DNA from: an uncultured Alphaproteobacteria bacterium | Lineage (GTDB): Bacteria; Pseudomonadota; Alphaproteobacteria; UBA9655 | DNA length: 28,506 nucleotides | NCBI GenBank assembly: GCA_937967795.1 | Contig: CALBSK010000069.1 | Span: 1 to 28,506 of the forward strand | Direction of reading: 5' to 3' | Part shown: positions 7,201 to 16,441 of the stretch, piece by piece | Position numbering within the stretch: the stretch's first letter is position 1 | How the letters are laid out: every line of letters starts with the position of its first letter | Translations under genes and position numbers: made by a program | Notes under the pieces: model-generated | Databases searched by the model: none | The model's input: only the letters and a program-made list of their open reading frames with translations | Told to the model about the DNA's origin: nothing

Positions 7201-8112
7201 ATGCTTCATCTCGATCGATTTTTAGAGATGCTAGCGGCAGAAAAAGGAACGGCTAGATCGACTTTGAGCGCTTATGAGACAGATTTAAAGGATTTTTTTA
7301 GGTTTTTTAAGGGTAATGATCCTCAGTCAGTAGATTCTAAAGTTATTCGAGATTATCTTGTGACTCAAAAACATCTTGCCGCCTCATCCTTATCTCGAAG
7401 GTTGTCTTCCTTGCGTCAATTTTATAAATTTTTAATGAGTGAAGGAGAGATTGCGGAAAATCCAATGGCTTTGGTTGAAGCCCCCCGTTATCGGCGCAAA
7501 TTACCCTTTGTTTTAAGTGAAGGAGATGTAGATCGCCTTTTAGAGGGCGCAAAGAATGCGGAAGGACCTGAAGGAATACGAATCTCTGCCCTTTTAGAGA
7601 TTCTTTATGCAAGTGGATTTCGTGTGAGTGAGCTTGTTTCCTTACCATTAACAACCGCCATGGAAACTCTAAAAAGTGAAAAACCATGTCTTATCATTCG
7701 AGGGAAAGGAAACAAGGATCGCTGGGTTCCTTTAACTCCATCTGCCCTTAACGCCTTACAAAAGTATTTAAATATAAGAAGCGTCTTCTTGCCCAAAGGC
7801 ATGGACTCACCGTGGCTATTTTCTTCTACAAGTCGAGAAGGCCACCTGACCCGCCAACGATTTGGTCAGCTTTTAAAAGACCTTGCTCGTAAAGTGGGTC
7901 TCGATCCTTCTCTTCTTTCTCCCCATTCCGTAAGGCATGCTTTTGCAACCCATCTTTTGCATCATGGAGCGGACCTTATTGTTATACAAAAACTTTTGGG
8001 ACATAGTGATATATCAACGACCCAAATTTATACCCATGTTTTACAAGATGATCTTACGGAAATGGTAAATACCTATCATCCTCTGGCTCGTAAAGCGGAA
8101 AAAAAGGAGTAA
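7201..8112 (+). CDS. xerD: Tyrosine recombinase XerD
   Basis: A 303-residue site-specific recombinase that resolves chromosome dimers at dif together with XerC. The N-terminal SAM-like domain covers about residues 1-85 and the catalytic domain follows. Active-site residues are visible: R141 (ASGFRVSELVSL), a lysine in RGKGNKDR (about 169-172), H242 and R245 in PHSVRHAFATHLL, H268 in LLGHSDISTTQIYTHV, and the nucleophile Y277. XerD is preferred over XerC because xerD commonly sits beside aroK in alphaproteobacteria. The ATG directly follows the mlaC stop. No ribosome site is evident in the coupled junction, so translation is probably by re-initiation. Confidence 0.88.
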   Translation: MLHLDRFLEMLAAEKGTARSTLSAYETDLKDFFRFFKGNDPQSVDSKVIRDYLVTQKHLAASSLSRRLSSLRQFYKFLMSEGEIAENPMALVEAPRYRRKLPFVLSEGDVDRLLEGAKNAEGPEGIRISALLEILYASGFRVSELVSLPLTTAMETLKSEKPCLIIRGKGNKDRWVPLTPSALNALQKYLNIRSVFLPKGMDSPWLFSSTSREGHLTRQRFGQLLKDLARKVGLDPSLLSPHSVRHAFATHLLHHGADLIVIQKLLGHSDISTTQIYTHVLQDDLTEMVNTYHPLARKAEKKE

Positions 8113-8243
8113 AAAAACTTAGCATCTGACACTTTTTTTATTCATTATTTGAAGTACTTCAGAAAACTCACCTCGCGTGTCAAGGGGACAGTGGGGGAGT
8201 GCAATTTATTGTATTATAAGTTGTCGGGTGCTAAGGTAAAAAA

Positions 8244-9029
8244 ATGAAACGACTGGCGCGATTTATAAATAACCTACTACTGATGTGTCATCCTGAGCCC
8301 CCTCGCGTAACGCGAGGGGGACTCAGGATCTCCTTGACAAAGAGATCCCGAAATAAATTCGGGATGACAGCACTGGATGTGATGGCTTATTTAAGAACTA
8401 TGCCGTTACTCAGTGTACTTATGGCTTGTCATTTTCTTCTGTACTTACCCGTTTTGGCGCAGCAGCACGTCGGTATTACTTATTTAGAGCAGAAAGCCCT
8501 TAAAGATGCCGTCTTTACGGGCCCTACTTATCTTTCGAATGTGACCGCTGACTCTCTTGTTGTCACGGGGCCTTTTGAATTTCATAATCTTACAGTCACT
8601 AACGATGCTACGATTCAAGGGCCTATTGCGAACAGTGAAGAGGGGAATTTTGGGCGCCTTGAAGTTACTGGTCCTCTTATGGCAACAAATATACACTGTA
8701 AGGTACTCGCTGTTATTGGCCCTGCTCATGTTAGCAAAATTCAAGTGCGAGACAATACGAGCATTTTAGGCCCTTTAGTTGCAAAGGAAAGTACATTTCA
8801 AGATCTGAGTGGGTTAGGAGACAGGATTGTTTTAGAAAATGTAGAGGTTAGAAATATTTTTATTCAAAAAAACTCAAAAAAAGATGAGCCTCAAATTCTA
8901 GATTTGCTTGATAAAACGCTTGTTAAGGGAAACATTTCTTTTGAGTCAGGAAAAGGAATTGTAAATCGAGCTCCCTTTGCAAGGGTTACAGGGAAGATAA
9001 GAGGAGCAATAACAAATAATATTAAATAA
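8244..9029 (+). CDS. Exported repeat protein of unknown function, likely beta-helical
   Basis: A 261-residue protein not assigned to a known family. After residue about 53 there is a signal-like segment (PLLSVLMACHFLLYLPVLAQ). Then come about six degenerate repeats of 16-20 residues, each marked by a G-P pair (VFTGPTYLS, VVTGPFEFH, IQGPIAN, VTGPLMAT, VIGPAHVS, ILGPLVAK). The alternating hydrophobic pattern suggests a right-handed beta-helix or bactofilin-like solenoid. The ATG at 8244 has AAGG 7 bases upstream. Codons 15-42 are supplied by an 84-bp palindromic element inserted in frame. Without it, ATGs at 8382 or 8400 would give a normal signal peptide, so translation could start at either place. 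It stands alone between xerD and accA. Confidence 0.65.
   Translation: MKRLARFINNLLLMCHPEPPRVTRGGLRISLTKRSRNKFGMTALDVMAYLRTMPLLSVLMACHFLLYLPVLAQQHVGITYLEQKALKDAVFTGPTYLSNVTADSLVVTGPFEFHNLTVTNDATIQGPIANSEEGNFGRLEVTGPLMATNIHCKVLAVIGPAHVSKIQVRDNTSILGPLVAKESTFQDLSGLGDRIVLENVEVRNIFIQKNSKKDEPQILDLLDKTLVKGNISFESGKGIVNRAPFARVTGKIRGAITNNIK
8286..8369. repeat. Nested palindromic repeat element (84 bp) inside a reading frame
   Basis: The outer arms TGTCATCC (8286-8293) and GGATGACA (8362-8369) are perfect inverted repeats. Inside are two hairpins. One is CCTGAG...CTCGCG at 8292-8307 with its complement at 8311-8327, which carries one bulged base. The other is ATCCCGAA (8345-8352) with TTCGGGAT (8358-8365). 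Length is 28 codons with no stop in the gene's frame, read as CHPEPPRVTRGG onward. It resembles the dispersed palindromic elements that insert into coding sequence in alphaproteobacteria such as Rickettsia. No target duplication is obvious. Confidence 0.75.
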
Positions 9030-9204
9030 GAAGAGAATAAAAGTTTTTTGTTATTTTATTAACGTGTAATTTTTTTCAAAAAATTCTCAATAATTAATGC
9101 AGCTCTCCTTATAAGACCACAAAGTAAGGTTTTGCTTGAACCCAAAGTCAGGGGGGGGTAGATTCCCACCAGAAATTAGAGAAGATAAGAGAGAAAGTAA
9201 ATCA

Positions 9205-10161
9205 ATGGCAGTCACACTTGATTTTGAAAAACCGATTGCTGAACTTGAGAGTAAGCTTCTTGAGCTTCGCCATCTTTCTTCAAATGGTGAAGTTAACATT
9301 GTAAGGGAAGTTAAACGTCTTCAAGAAAAAACAGAAAAACTCCTCAAGAAATCTTATCAAAATCTTACGCCATGGCAAAAGGTGCTGGTGGCCCGCCATC
9401 CTGAACGTCCTCACACCAGTGATTATATTAAGGAATTGATTTCTGATTTTACTCTTCTCGGAGGAGATCGAACATTTGGAGAAGATGCCGCTATTATCGG
9501 GGGGATGGGACGGTTTCGAGGCCAATCTGTGGTCGTGATGGGACAGGAAAAAGGGAAAGATACAGAACTCCGTCTTAAACATAACTTTGGGATGCCCAGA
9601 CCAGAGGGCTATCGAAAAGCAGCCCGTTTAATGCAACTTGCCGACCGGTTTCATCTTCCCATTATCACTTTTGTCGATACAGCAGGGGCTCATCCTGCTA
9701 TTGAAGCTGAAGAAAGAGGACAATCAGAAGCCATTGCACGGTGTCTGGAGGTCAGTAGCTCCGTTTGCGTCCCCATCGTAACAACGGTTATTGGAGAAGG
9801 AGGTTCAGGTGGAGCGGTTGCTCTTGCCTTTGCTAATGTAGTAATGATGCTTGAGCATGCCATCTATTCCGTCATTTCACCTGAAGGGTGCGCGTCCATC
9901 TTATGGCGAACGCGAGATAAAAAAGAAGAAGCCGCAGCCGCCCAAAAACTTACCGCTCAAGACCTCCAACAACTTGATGTAATTGACATCATTATTCCGG
10001 AACCTATTGGGGGCGCCCAACGGAGTCCTCAGGCGACGATCCAAGCTGTAGGGGACGCTATTGAGAAGGAGCTTAAACCTCTCCTCTCTTTGGATAAAAA
10101 CACTATTCGAGCGCAAAGGAGAGCTAAATTTTTAGCTATGGGACGATCAGGCTCCCTCTAA
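9205..10161 (+). CDS. accA: Acetyl-CoA carboxylase carboxyltransferase subunit alpha
   Basis: A 318-residue subunit that, with AccD, transfers the carboxyl group from biotin to acetyl-CoA to make malonyl-CoA for fatty acid synthesis. Diagnostic segments are LTPWQKVLVARHPERPHTSD, NFGMPRPEGYRKAARLMQLA, ITFVDTAGAHPAIEAEERGQ, VIGEGGSGGAVALAFA (oxyanion glycines) and VISPEGCASILWR. The start at 9205 (MAVTLDFEKP) matches the usual N terminus. The frame is open upstream to a TTG at 9136, but that stretch contains a G8 run and no family sequence. It is a single-gene unit with 175 noncoding bases before it. Those hold only AT-rich sequence and the G tract. Confidence 0.96.
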   Translation: MAVTLDFEKPIAELESKLLELRHLSSNGEVNIVREVKRLQEKTEKLLKKSYQNLTPWQKVLVARHPERPHTSDYIKELISDFTLLGGDRTFGEDAAIIGGMGRFRGQSVVVMGQEKGKDTELRLKHNFGMPRPEGYRKAARLMQLADRFHLPIITFVDTAGAHPAIEAEERGQSEAIARCLEVSSSVCVPIVTTVIGEGGSGGAVALAFANVVMMLEHAIYSVISPEGCASILWRTRDKKEEAAAAQKLTAQDLQQLDVIDIIIPEPIGGAQRSPQATIQAVGDAIEKELKPLLSLDKNTIRAQRRAKFLAMGRSGSL

Positions 10162-10210
10162 AAGGCATGGAAAAGAAAAAAGGCTGTTGCTCGTCCGTGC
10201 AACATTCCTA

Positions 10211-10239
10211 CTGATTAAATTTTCAATCCTCGCTATAAT
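10211..10239 (+). promoter_or_regulatory. Candidate promoter of addB-addA
   Basis: A perfect -10 box TATAAT (10234-10239) lies 17 bases after CTGATT (10211-10216), a partial match to the -35 consensus. It is 27 bases before the addB ATG, giving a short leader. The -10 is strong and the -35 weak. Confidence 0.45.
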
Positions 10240-10266
10240 TCTCTTGGGTTATCGGCAGGTGCAGCT

Positions 10267-13104
10267 ATGGCAGGCGTTTATAATATCCCTTCAGAGTATT
10301 CTTTTTTAGAAAATCTCGCCAAAGGGCTTTTCCGGAGAGGGGAGAAAGATCCTTTCCACCTGAGTCGGATGGAAATTTTTCTCCCCACGCGACGCGCTTG
10401 TATTGAATTAGGACGGGCTTTTATGCGGGAGGGAAGTGGAAAGTGCCTATTACTTCCCAAGCTTACTCCTCTTGGTGATTTGGATGAAGATGAAGAGCTT
10501 TTAACGTCACTTGAAGATGAGCTTAACCTACCTCCGCTCATTCCACCTTTTAAACGGCTTGGTCTTTTAACGACACTCATTGAAGAATACACAAGTAAAT
10601 CAGGACTTTCTTCTTCTCCCCTTCTTTCTCTTAAGCTTGCCAAAAGTCTGGTCCGACTCATGGATCAAGCGGCTATTGAAAATGTGTCCTGGGAAGGGCT
10701 TATCCATTTGGTTCCTTCTGAGTTTGCCAAGCATTGGCAACTCACCCTTAATTTTCTTGAAATTATCACGATCCATTGGCCAAAAATTTTGGAAACAACC
10801 GGTTTTATGGAACCTTATGTTCGCCACCATCTTATGGTGGATACCCTCCTTGCTCGATGGAAAATAACTCCCCCTTCTCATCCCATTTTAGCGGCAGGAT
10901 CGACGGGCACTATGCCCGCCACAGCGCGCCTCCTTCAGGCTATCTCTGCTCTTCCGTACGGTTCGGTAATTCTACCAGGGCTCGATACCACCCTAAGCCC
11001 AGAGGAAATCAAAACTCTTTCTCCCTCTCATTCCCAATATGCTCTTTTACGGTTGCTTGAGAAAATGAATTTATTACCTTCTGAAATTTCTCTCTGGCCT
11101 GAGCTTAACTCCCCAGAAGAAAGAAGACGCGCTCGTGCTCATCTTTTTGCTGAAGTTATGAAGCCTTCTTTCTCTCTTAAAGGGTCTCCTCCCACGAAAG
11201 CTCTTGAAGAAGTCTATATGATTTCTTGCTCTTCTCCCCAAGAAGAAGCCTTAGCCATCGCCATTCTCCTAAGGCAACAGCTTGAAATTCCCGGTCAAAG
11301 GATCGCTTTGATTACCGCGGATTTAAAGCTTGCCCAACGTGTGACATGGGAACTTAAAAAATGGAGAATTGAAATTGATAGTTCTTCAGGAGAAACACTT
11401 GATCAAACACCACCTGGCGTTTTTCTAAGCTTATGTGTGGAGTTTGCAGCGGCCTCTCATGATCCGGTGGCTCTTCTTTCCCTTCTTAAACACCCTTTCT
11501 TTCATATGGGAAAAGACGCTGGAAAAAGGCGATCTGAGGTCCGTCGCTTTGAGAAAAAAGTTCTCAGAGAAGGTTCTCCTAAAATTCCCCCTTGGCTTAA
11601 GAACCTTTATGGTCTCCTCTCTCCTTTTCAAAAGAAAGAAGAAGATTCCTTTGCAAATTTTCTTAAGAATCATTGTAAAATGGCTGAAGCTCTTTCTCTT
11701 GATGAAAGGGGTGCCTGCCAGCTTTGGAAGGGTGCTAAAGGAGAAGCTGTGAGGAGTTTTGTTGAGAGCTTGAAAGAAGCTGCTGCTGGTTTTCCCTCTC
11801 TATCTCTTATGGAATATCTGGCTCTTGTTAAAGAACTTTTTCGAGGCCAATGTCTTCGTTTTCGCCCCCAAAAGCATCCGAGACTTTCCCTTCTTGGCCC
11901 CCTGGAAGCCCGTCTTTTTCATGCAGACGTTATGGTCTTAGGAGGTCTCAATGAGGGAACTTGGCCGCCCCCCATTCATGCAGATCCTTGGCTCAACCGT
12001 TCTATGCGACACGAGATGGGATTCCCGTCTCCTGAAAGGCGCATCGGACTCTCTGCTCATGATTTTGGTCAAGCTTTTGGAAATTCAAAAGTTTATTTAA
12101 CACGCGCCCTCAAAGTTGATGGAACACCGACTCTTGCCTGCAGGTGGCTCGAGCGACTCGACGTTTATTTAAAAACCTGGGGTCTTTCTCTCCCTCAGGA
12201 AACCCGCATTCTTGAGTGGGTAAAAAAATTCGAACAACCCGATGTATTAAAAATTCAAGCACCTCCGTTTCCTACACCTCCTTTAAAATACCGACCTCGA
12301 CGTCTTTCGGTTACTCAAATTGAAATGTGGATGCGCGATCCTTATGCTCTTTATTGTCGCCACATTCTCTCTCTTTCTCCTCTTGATCCTCTCAACGCTC
12401 AAATCGGAGCTGCTGACAGAGGAACATTGATTCATCAGGCTCTAGATCAATTTTTTAAGATTTGTTCAGATCCTTTTCATAAATCAGCCCTAGATATCCT
12501 TCTTCTTATTGGTAAAACCTTATTCGAACCTTTTGAAGAAACACCTTCTGTCAAGCTCTTCTGGTGGCCTCGCTTTTGCTCCTTGGCGCGCTGGTTTGTT
12601 GAGCATGAGAGATCCACACGCCTTGCAGACACTCAAACTTTTACAGAAGTCAACGGAAAGCTCACTCTTGAAACTTCTCTCGGCTCCTTTGAATGTACAG
12701 CAAAAGCAGATCGCATTGATCTTTTGCCTGATGGGCGTCTCCGAATTCTTGATTATAAAACCGGAGCACCCCCTTCTGACCAAGATGTAAAACTTGGTTT
12801 TTCTCCCCAGCTCCCTTTAGAAGGGGCGATTGCTTTGCATCAAGGGTTTGAGGGAATTACAGCTACACAAATTGAGAGCCTTCAATTTTGGTGGCTTAAA
12901 GGAGATGTTAAAGGAGGGTTCATTAAAGTTCTTCCGGGTGATCCTTATGAACTTTCAATAAAAGCTTTGGCTGGCCTTGAGCGCATGATTCTTGCCTTTG
13001 AAGATGAAAAAACGCCTTATCCGGCGTGCCCTCTTCCGGCAAAGAACCTGAAATATAATGATTATGCTCATCTCGCACGTCTTCAAGAATGGGGAAGACT
13101 CTAA
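10267..13104 (+). CDS. addB: Double-strand break repair protein AddB (alphaproteobacterial type)
   Basis: A 945-residue subunit of the AddAB helicase-nuclease, which resects DNA double-strand breaks for RecA-dependent repair. The N terminus (VYNIPSEYSFLENLAKGL, then FLPTRRACIELGRAFM) and MVLGGLNEGTWPP in the middle are typical of alphaproteobacterial AddB, an inactive helicase-like domain. A RecB-type nuclease domain occupies about residues 675-880. It has LSVTQIEMWMRDPYALYC, RGTLIHQALDQFF and the catalytic LRILDYKTG. The ATG at 10267 fits the family N terminus, though its ribosome site is weak. addA begins 1 base after the stop, so the two subunits are translationally linked. Confidence 0.95.
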   Translation: MAGVYNIPSEYSFLENLAKGLFRRGEKDPFHLSRMEIFLPTRRACIELGRAFMREGSGKCLLLPKLTPLGDLDEDEELLTSLEDELNLPPLIPPFKRLGLLTTLIEEYTSKSGLSSSPLLSLKLAKSLVRLMDQAAIENVSWEGLIHLVPSEFAKHWQLTLNFLEIITIHWPKILETTGFMEPYVRHHLMVDTLLARWKITPPSHPILAAGSTGTMPATARLLQAISALPYGSVILPGLDTTLSPEEIKTLSPSHSQYALLRLLEKMNLLPSEISLWPELNSPEERRRARAHLFAEVMKPSFSLKGSPPTKALEEVYMISCSSPQEEALAIAILLRQQLEIPGQRIALITADLKLAQRVTWELKKWRIEIDSSSGETLDQTPPGVFLSLCVEFAAASHDPVALLSLLKHPFFHMGKDAGKRRSEVRRFEKKVLREGSPKIPPWLKNLYGLLSPFQKKEEDSFANFLKNHCKMAEALSLDERGACQLWKGAKGEAVRSFVESLKEAAAGFPSLSLMEYLALVKELFRGQCLRFRPQKHPRLSLLGPLEARLFHADVMVLGGLNEGTWPPPIHADPWLNRSMRHEMGFPSPERRIGLSAHDFGQAFGNSKVYLTRALKVDGTPTLACRWLERLDVYLKTWGLSLPQETRILEWVKKFEQPDVLKIQAPPFPTPPLKYRPRRLSVTQIEMWMRDPYALYCRHILSLSPLDPLNAQIGAADRGTLIHQALDQFFKICSDPFHKSALDILLLIGKTLFEPFEETPSVKLFWWPRFCSLARWFVEHERSTRLADTQTFTEVNGKLTLETSLGSFECTAKADRIDLLPDGRLRILDYKTGAPPSDQDVKLGFSPQLPLEGAIALHQGFEGITATQIESLQFWWLKGDVKGGFIKVLPGDPYELSIKALAGLERMILAFEDEKTPYPACPLPAKNLKYNDYAHLARLQEWGRL

Positions 13105-13105
13105 T

Positions 13106-16100
13106 ATGCCCCTTCAGACTTCTGCAAAATCTCAACGACTGGCGGCCTATCCGCATCACTCTGCGTGGGTGGCAGCTTCCGCTGGATCTGGAAAAACAAA
13201 GGTATTAACAGATCGGGTTCTTAATCTCCTTCTCGAAGGGTGTCCCCCTGATCGTATTTTGTGCCTTACTTTTACGAAAGCCGCAGCCGCCGAGATGGCT
13301 AACCGCCTACGGGTAAGGCTTGGGGAGTGGGCTATTTTACCTGAAGAGAAGCTCCAAAAATCTTTAGAAAATCTTCAAGGATCCCTTCCTTCTTTAGAGA
13401 AGATGGAATGCGCGCGGAGACTCTTTAACCTTACTCTTGATACGCCTGGTGGTCTTAAAATCCAAACCATCCATAGTTTTTGCCAATCTCTTTTAAAACG
13501 TTTTCCGTTAGAAGTGGGTCTTTCTCCTTTTTTTGAAGTTTCTGATAAGACAGAACAAAAATTACTTATCAAAAAAGCTGCCCAGAAGGCCATGCATGAG
13601 CTCACCTCTTGTGAGTCTCTTCAGGAGATTATCCTTCGTTTCAGTGAAGATACTTTAAGAGAACTGAATCATTTTATTTTAGAAGAACGCGTTGCTTTTG
13701 AAAATACCACTGTAGAAGCCATTGATAAAGCTTTGTGTACAACAAACCTAACCAGGGAGGAACTTTTAAAGTCCCTTTTAAAAAATATCCCTGAAGAGAC
13801 TCTTCGAAAAGAACTCCCTCTTTTAAAACAAGGCAGTACGACCGATCAGGAACGCGGACGCATTCTTACTCATTTCTTTACTCTTTCTGAGGCAGATAAA
13901 AGCCAAAATTATGAAAGTTATCTTGCTGTCTTCCTTACCCAACAAGGAGAAAAAAGAGCCCGTCTCTTGACTCAAAAAGTTTCTCTTCAAGCGCCTTCTC
14001 TTCACTCTCTTTTGGAGGAAGAAGCCTATCGGCTTGAAAATTGGGTCGAAAGATATAACGCTTTGGAAATATCGATGATTTCCAAAGCTTTTTTAACCTA
14101 TAGCCTTGCTTTTTTGAGGGCTTATGAAAACCTTAAAAGCGCGCAGTCCCTCTTAGATTATGACGACTTGATCTTGAAAACAGTTTCCCTGTTGAAGAAC
14201 CCAGGGTGCCATTGGGTCCTTTATAAACTCGATGGTGGACTTGATCATATTCTATTAGATGAAGCCCAAGATACAAACCCGGCTCAATGGCAAGTTATCC
14301 GAGCTATTGCAGAAGAGTTTTATACGAATGCGGCAACAGATCCCCGGAATCGCACTCTTTTCATTGTGGGAGATGGCAAACAATCCATTTATAGTTTTCA
14401 GGGAGCAGACCCCACTGTTTTTGCTAAAATGCAAGAAGATCTAAGGACGTTTGCCCAAAATTCGGGGAAAGTGTGGAAAGACGTTGATCTTACGGTTTCC
14501 TTTCGCTCCACTCCTGAAATTTTAGAGACGGTTGATGTTGTCTTTTCTATGCGTCCTCTTTCCCCCTCTCCTTTGCGCCACCTTCCTTTTCGAAAAGAAG
14601 CTTCAGGACATGTGGAAATGTGGCCTCTTTTAAAAGCAGATGATGAGAGTCCTCTTGAGCCTTGGCAGTTGCCTCTCATTCAACGTCATCCAAATTCCCC
14701 TCAAAAACGTCTTGCTTATTTGATCTCTCAAACGATTCAAGGATGGCTGTCCGGAAAAGGCCCCCTTTCGAAACCTGTTTTGCCGGGCGATATCCTTATT
14801 CTTGTCAGGCGAAGGACCGCCTTTGTCGATACACTCATTCGGACTCTTAAAGATCACGATATTGCTGTTGCAGGGATTGACCGGCTTTGGCTTCTTGAAG
14901 GAATTGCCGTTCAAGATCTCCTTAAGATTGCAGAATTTTTATTGCTTCCTGAAGATGATCTCACGTTGGCTACGGTTTTAAAAGGACCCCTTTTTGATTT
15001 GTCGGAAGAAGATCTTTTCATTCTGGCTGTCGATAGGAAGAATATTTCCTTATGGAGACGTCTTCAAGAACATGAAGATTTTCACCATATTGTATCCCCT
15101 TTAAATGAGCTTCTTTCACGGGTTGATTTTTTGACGCCCTTTGCTCTTTTTAGCACGATTCTAGGTCCTCTTGAGGGAAGAAAGAAATGGCAAGCACGGT
15201 TAGGATCTGAGGTGCTCGATTCTCTCGAAGAATTTTTAAATCTCTGTCTTTTTTTTCAAGAAGAAAAAACACCGACTCTCCAAGGCTTTCTTCATTGGAT
15301 TTCTCAGGAAGTTATTGAACTTAAACGTGATCTTGATCAAAGTAATCAAGTTCGCATCATGACCGTTCATGGTTCCAAAGGTCTTCAAGCACCCATTGTT
15401 ATTCTCCCCGATACAACCCAACCTCCCTTGGATATGGCGCCTTTTGATTTTCATGAAGACGCTCTGGTGTGGCTTCCTCCCGCAGCTAAAGACATTCCTC
15501 TTACAAGAAAACTCAAACAAAAATTAAGAAAACAGCAACAAGAAGAATATGACCGGCTTTTGTATGTGGCGCTGACGCGCGCCGAAGATGCCCTTTATAT
15601 TTGCGGATGGGAAACGAACCATCAAGAAACATGGTATAATCTTGTCAAAGAAGGCCTTCAAAAAATTGGGGAGGAAATAGAAATGGATTTTTCGCCTCTG
15701 CTTGATTTCAAGGGAAAGGGATTCTGCCTTTCTTCAGGGAAAGAGGGAGAGACTCTTTCTTCTTTGCCTTCTGAAAATCCGCTTTCTTTTTTACTTCCTC
15801 AATGGTTGAAGACACCTCCCTTACCAGAAACTTTACCCAAAGTTATACGGCCTTCTGAAGAAGAGCGAAAAGAAACGTTTGGCTCGTCTTTATATGGAGC
15901 ATTGGGAACCAAAAGAGGTATCCTCATTCACAAGTTGCTGGAGGTCCTTCCTTCTGTAGAAGCAGGGTTGCGGGAGAAAACCGCACGCCGGTTTTTGAAA
16001 AAAGAAGGGATTCCCGAAGAGATGGCGCTTGAGATGGTTCAAACCGTTCAACGCGTCTTTGAGGCTTATCCAGATCTTTTTGGTTCGAACTCTCAGGGAG

Positions 16101-16423
16101 AAGTTTCTGTGATGGGGACGGTAGGAGATCTTCTCCTTTCAGGACAAATAGATCGTCTTATTGTGGATAAGGACCATATCCTTTTGATCGATTTTAAAAC
16201 CCATACGTTTGTTCCTCAAGAGATTCCTAGTGCCTATTTAAGGCAAATGGCCCTCTATCAAGCTGCGTTGATTCAAATTTATCCGGATAGACCTATTTTA
16301 TGTGGGCTTTTATGGACTCACCTTCCCAAGCTTGATCTTTTGCCTGACGCGCTTTTGAAAAAATTCACGCCCTCAATTGACGACGGCGAAGTCTGGGCTT
16401 ACACTCATGAAAAGAAAGCTTAA
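13106..16423 (+). CDS. addA: Double-strand break repair helicase-nuclease AddA
   Basis: A 1105-residue UvrD-type helicase with a C-terminal nuclease, partner of AddB. Helicase motifs are Walker A AASAGSGKT (residues 23-31), ILCLTFTKAAAAEMANRL, LLDEAQDTNPAQW (motif II), IVGDGKQSIYSFQGADP (III), VSFRSTPEI (IV), IMTVHGSKGLQAPIVIL (V) and YVALTRAEDALYI (VI). The nuclease domain has GILIHKLLEVLP, QIDRLIVDKDHILLIDFKT and YLRQMALYQAAL. The start at 13106, one base after the addB stop with GGGGAAG upstream, matches the family N terminus. An in-frame ATG at 13058 lies within addB and is rejected. trxA follows after 18 bases, a conserved alphaproteobacterial order. Confidence 0.96.
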   Translation: MPLQTSAKSQRLAAYPHHSAWVAASAGSGKTKVLTDRVLNLLLEGCPPDRILCLTFTKAAAAEMANRLRVRLGEWAILPEEKLQKSLENLQGSLPSLEKMECARRLFNLTLDTPGGLKIQTIHSFCQSLLKRFPLEVGLSPFFEVSDKTEQKLLIKKAAQKAMHELTSCESLQEIILRFSEDTLRELNHFILEERVAFENTTVEAIDKALCTTNLTREELLKSLLKNIPEETLRKELPLLKQGSTTDQERGRILTHFFTLSEADKSQNYESYLAVFLTQQGEKRARLLTQKVSLQAPSLHSLLEEEAYRLENWVERYNALEISMISKAFLTYSLAFLRAYENLKSAQSLLDYDDLILKTVSLLKNPGCHWVLYKLDGGLDHILLDEAQDTNPAQWQVIRAIAEEFYTNAATDPRNRTLFIVGDGKQSIYSFQGADPTVFAKMQEDLRTFAQNSGKVWKDVDLTVSFRSTPEILETVDVVFSMRPLSPSPLRHLPFRKEASGHVEMWPLLKADDESPLEPWQLPLIQRHPNSPQKRLAYLISQTIQGWLSGKGPLSKPVLPGDILILVRRRTAFVDTLIRTLKDHDIAVAGIDRLWLLEGIAVQDLLKIAEFLLLPEDDLTLATVLKGPLFDLSEEDLFILAVDRKNISLWRRLQEHEDFHHIVSPLNELLSRVDFLTPFALFSTILGPLEGRKKWQARLGSEVLDSLEEFLNLCLFFQEEKTPTLQGFLHWISQEVIELKRDLDQSNQVRIMTVHGSKGLQAPIVILPDTTQPPLDMAPFDFHEDALVWLPPAAKDIPLTRKLKQKLRKQQQEEYDRLLYVALTRAEDALYICGWETNHQETWYNLVKEGLQKIGEEIEMDFSPLLDFKGKGFCLSSGKEGETLSSLPSENPLSFLLPQWLKTPPLPETLPKVIRPSEEERKETFGSSLYGALGTKRGILIHKLLEVLPSVEAGLREKTARRFLKKEGIPEEMALEMVQTVQRVFEAYPDLFGSNSQGEVSVMGTVGDLLLSGQIDRLIVDKDHILLIDFKTHTFVPQEIPSAYLRQMALYQAALIQIYPDRPILCGLLWTHLPKLDLLPDALLKKFTPSIDDGEVWAYTHEKKA

Positions 16424-16441
16424 GGTAAAAGGAACCCACAT

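Noticed and set aside
9145..9170. G-rich then CCCACC sequence upstream of accA as a riboswitch, such as an FMN element
   Set aside because: Only a short similarity to one conserved segment is present. The other conserved stems are missing.
9136..9204. N-terminal extension of AccA from a TTG
   Set aside because: The extension encodes a low-complexity G-run segment absent from the family, whereas ATG 9205 gives the normal N terminus.
10278..10661. Long minus-strand frame within addB
   Set aside because: It is a low-complexity serine/arginine-rich shadow of addB codons with no family features.
13058..13105. Earlier ATG for AddA
   Set aside because: It lies inside the addB coding sequence and adds residues not seen in the family. 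The ATG at 13106 has a good ribosome site.
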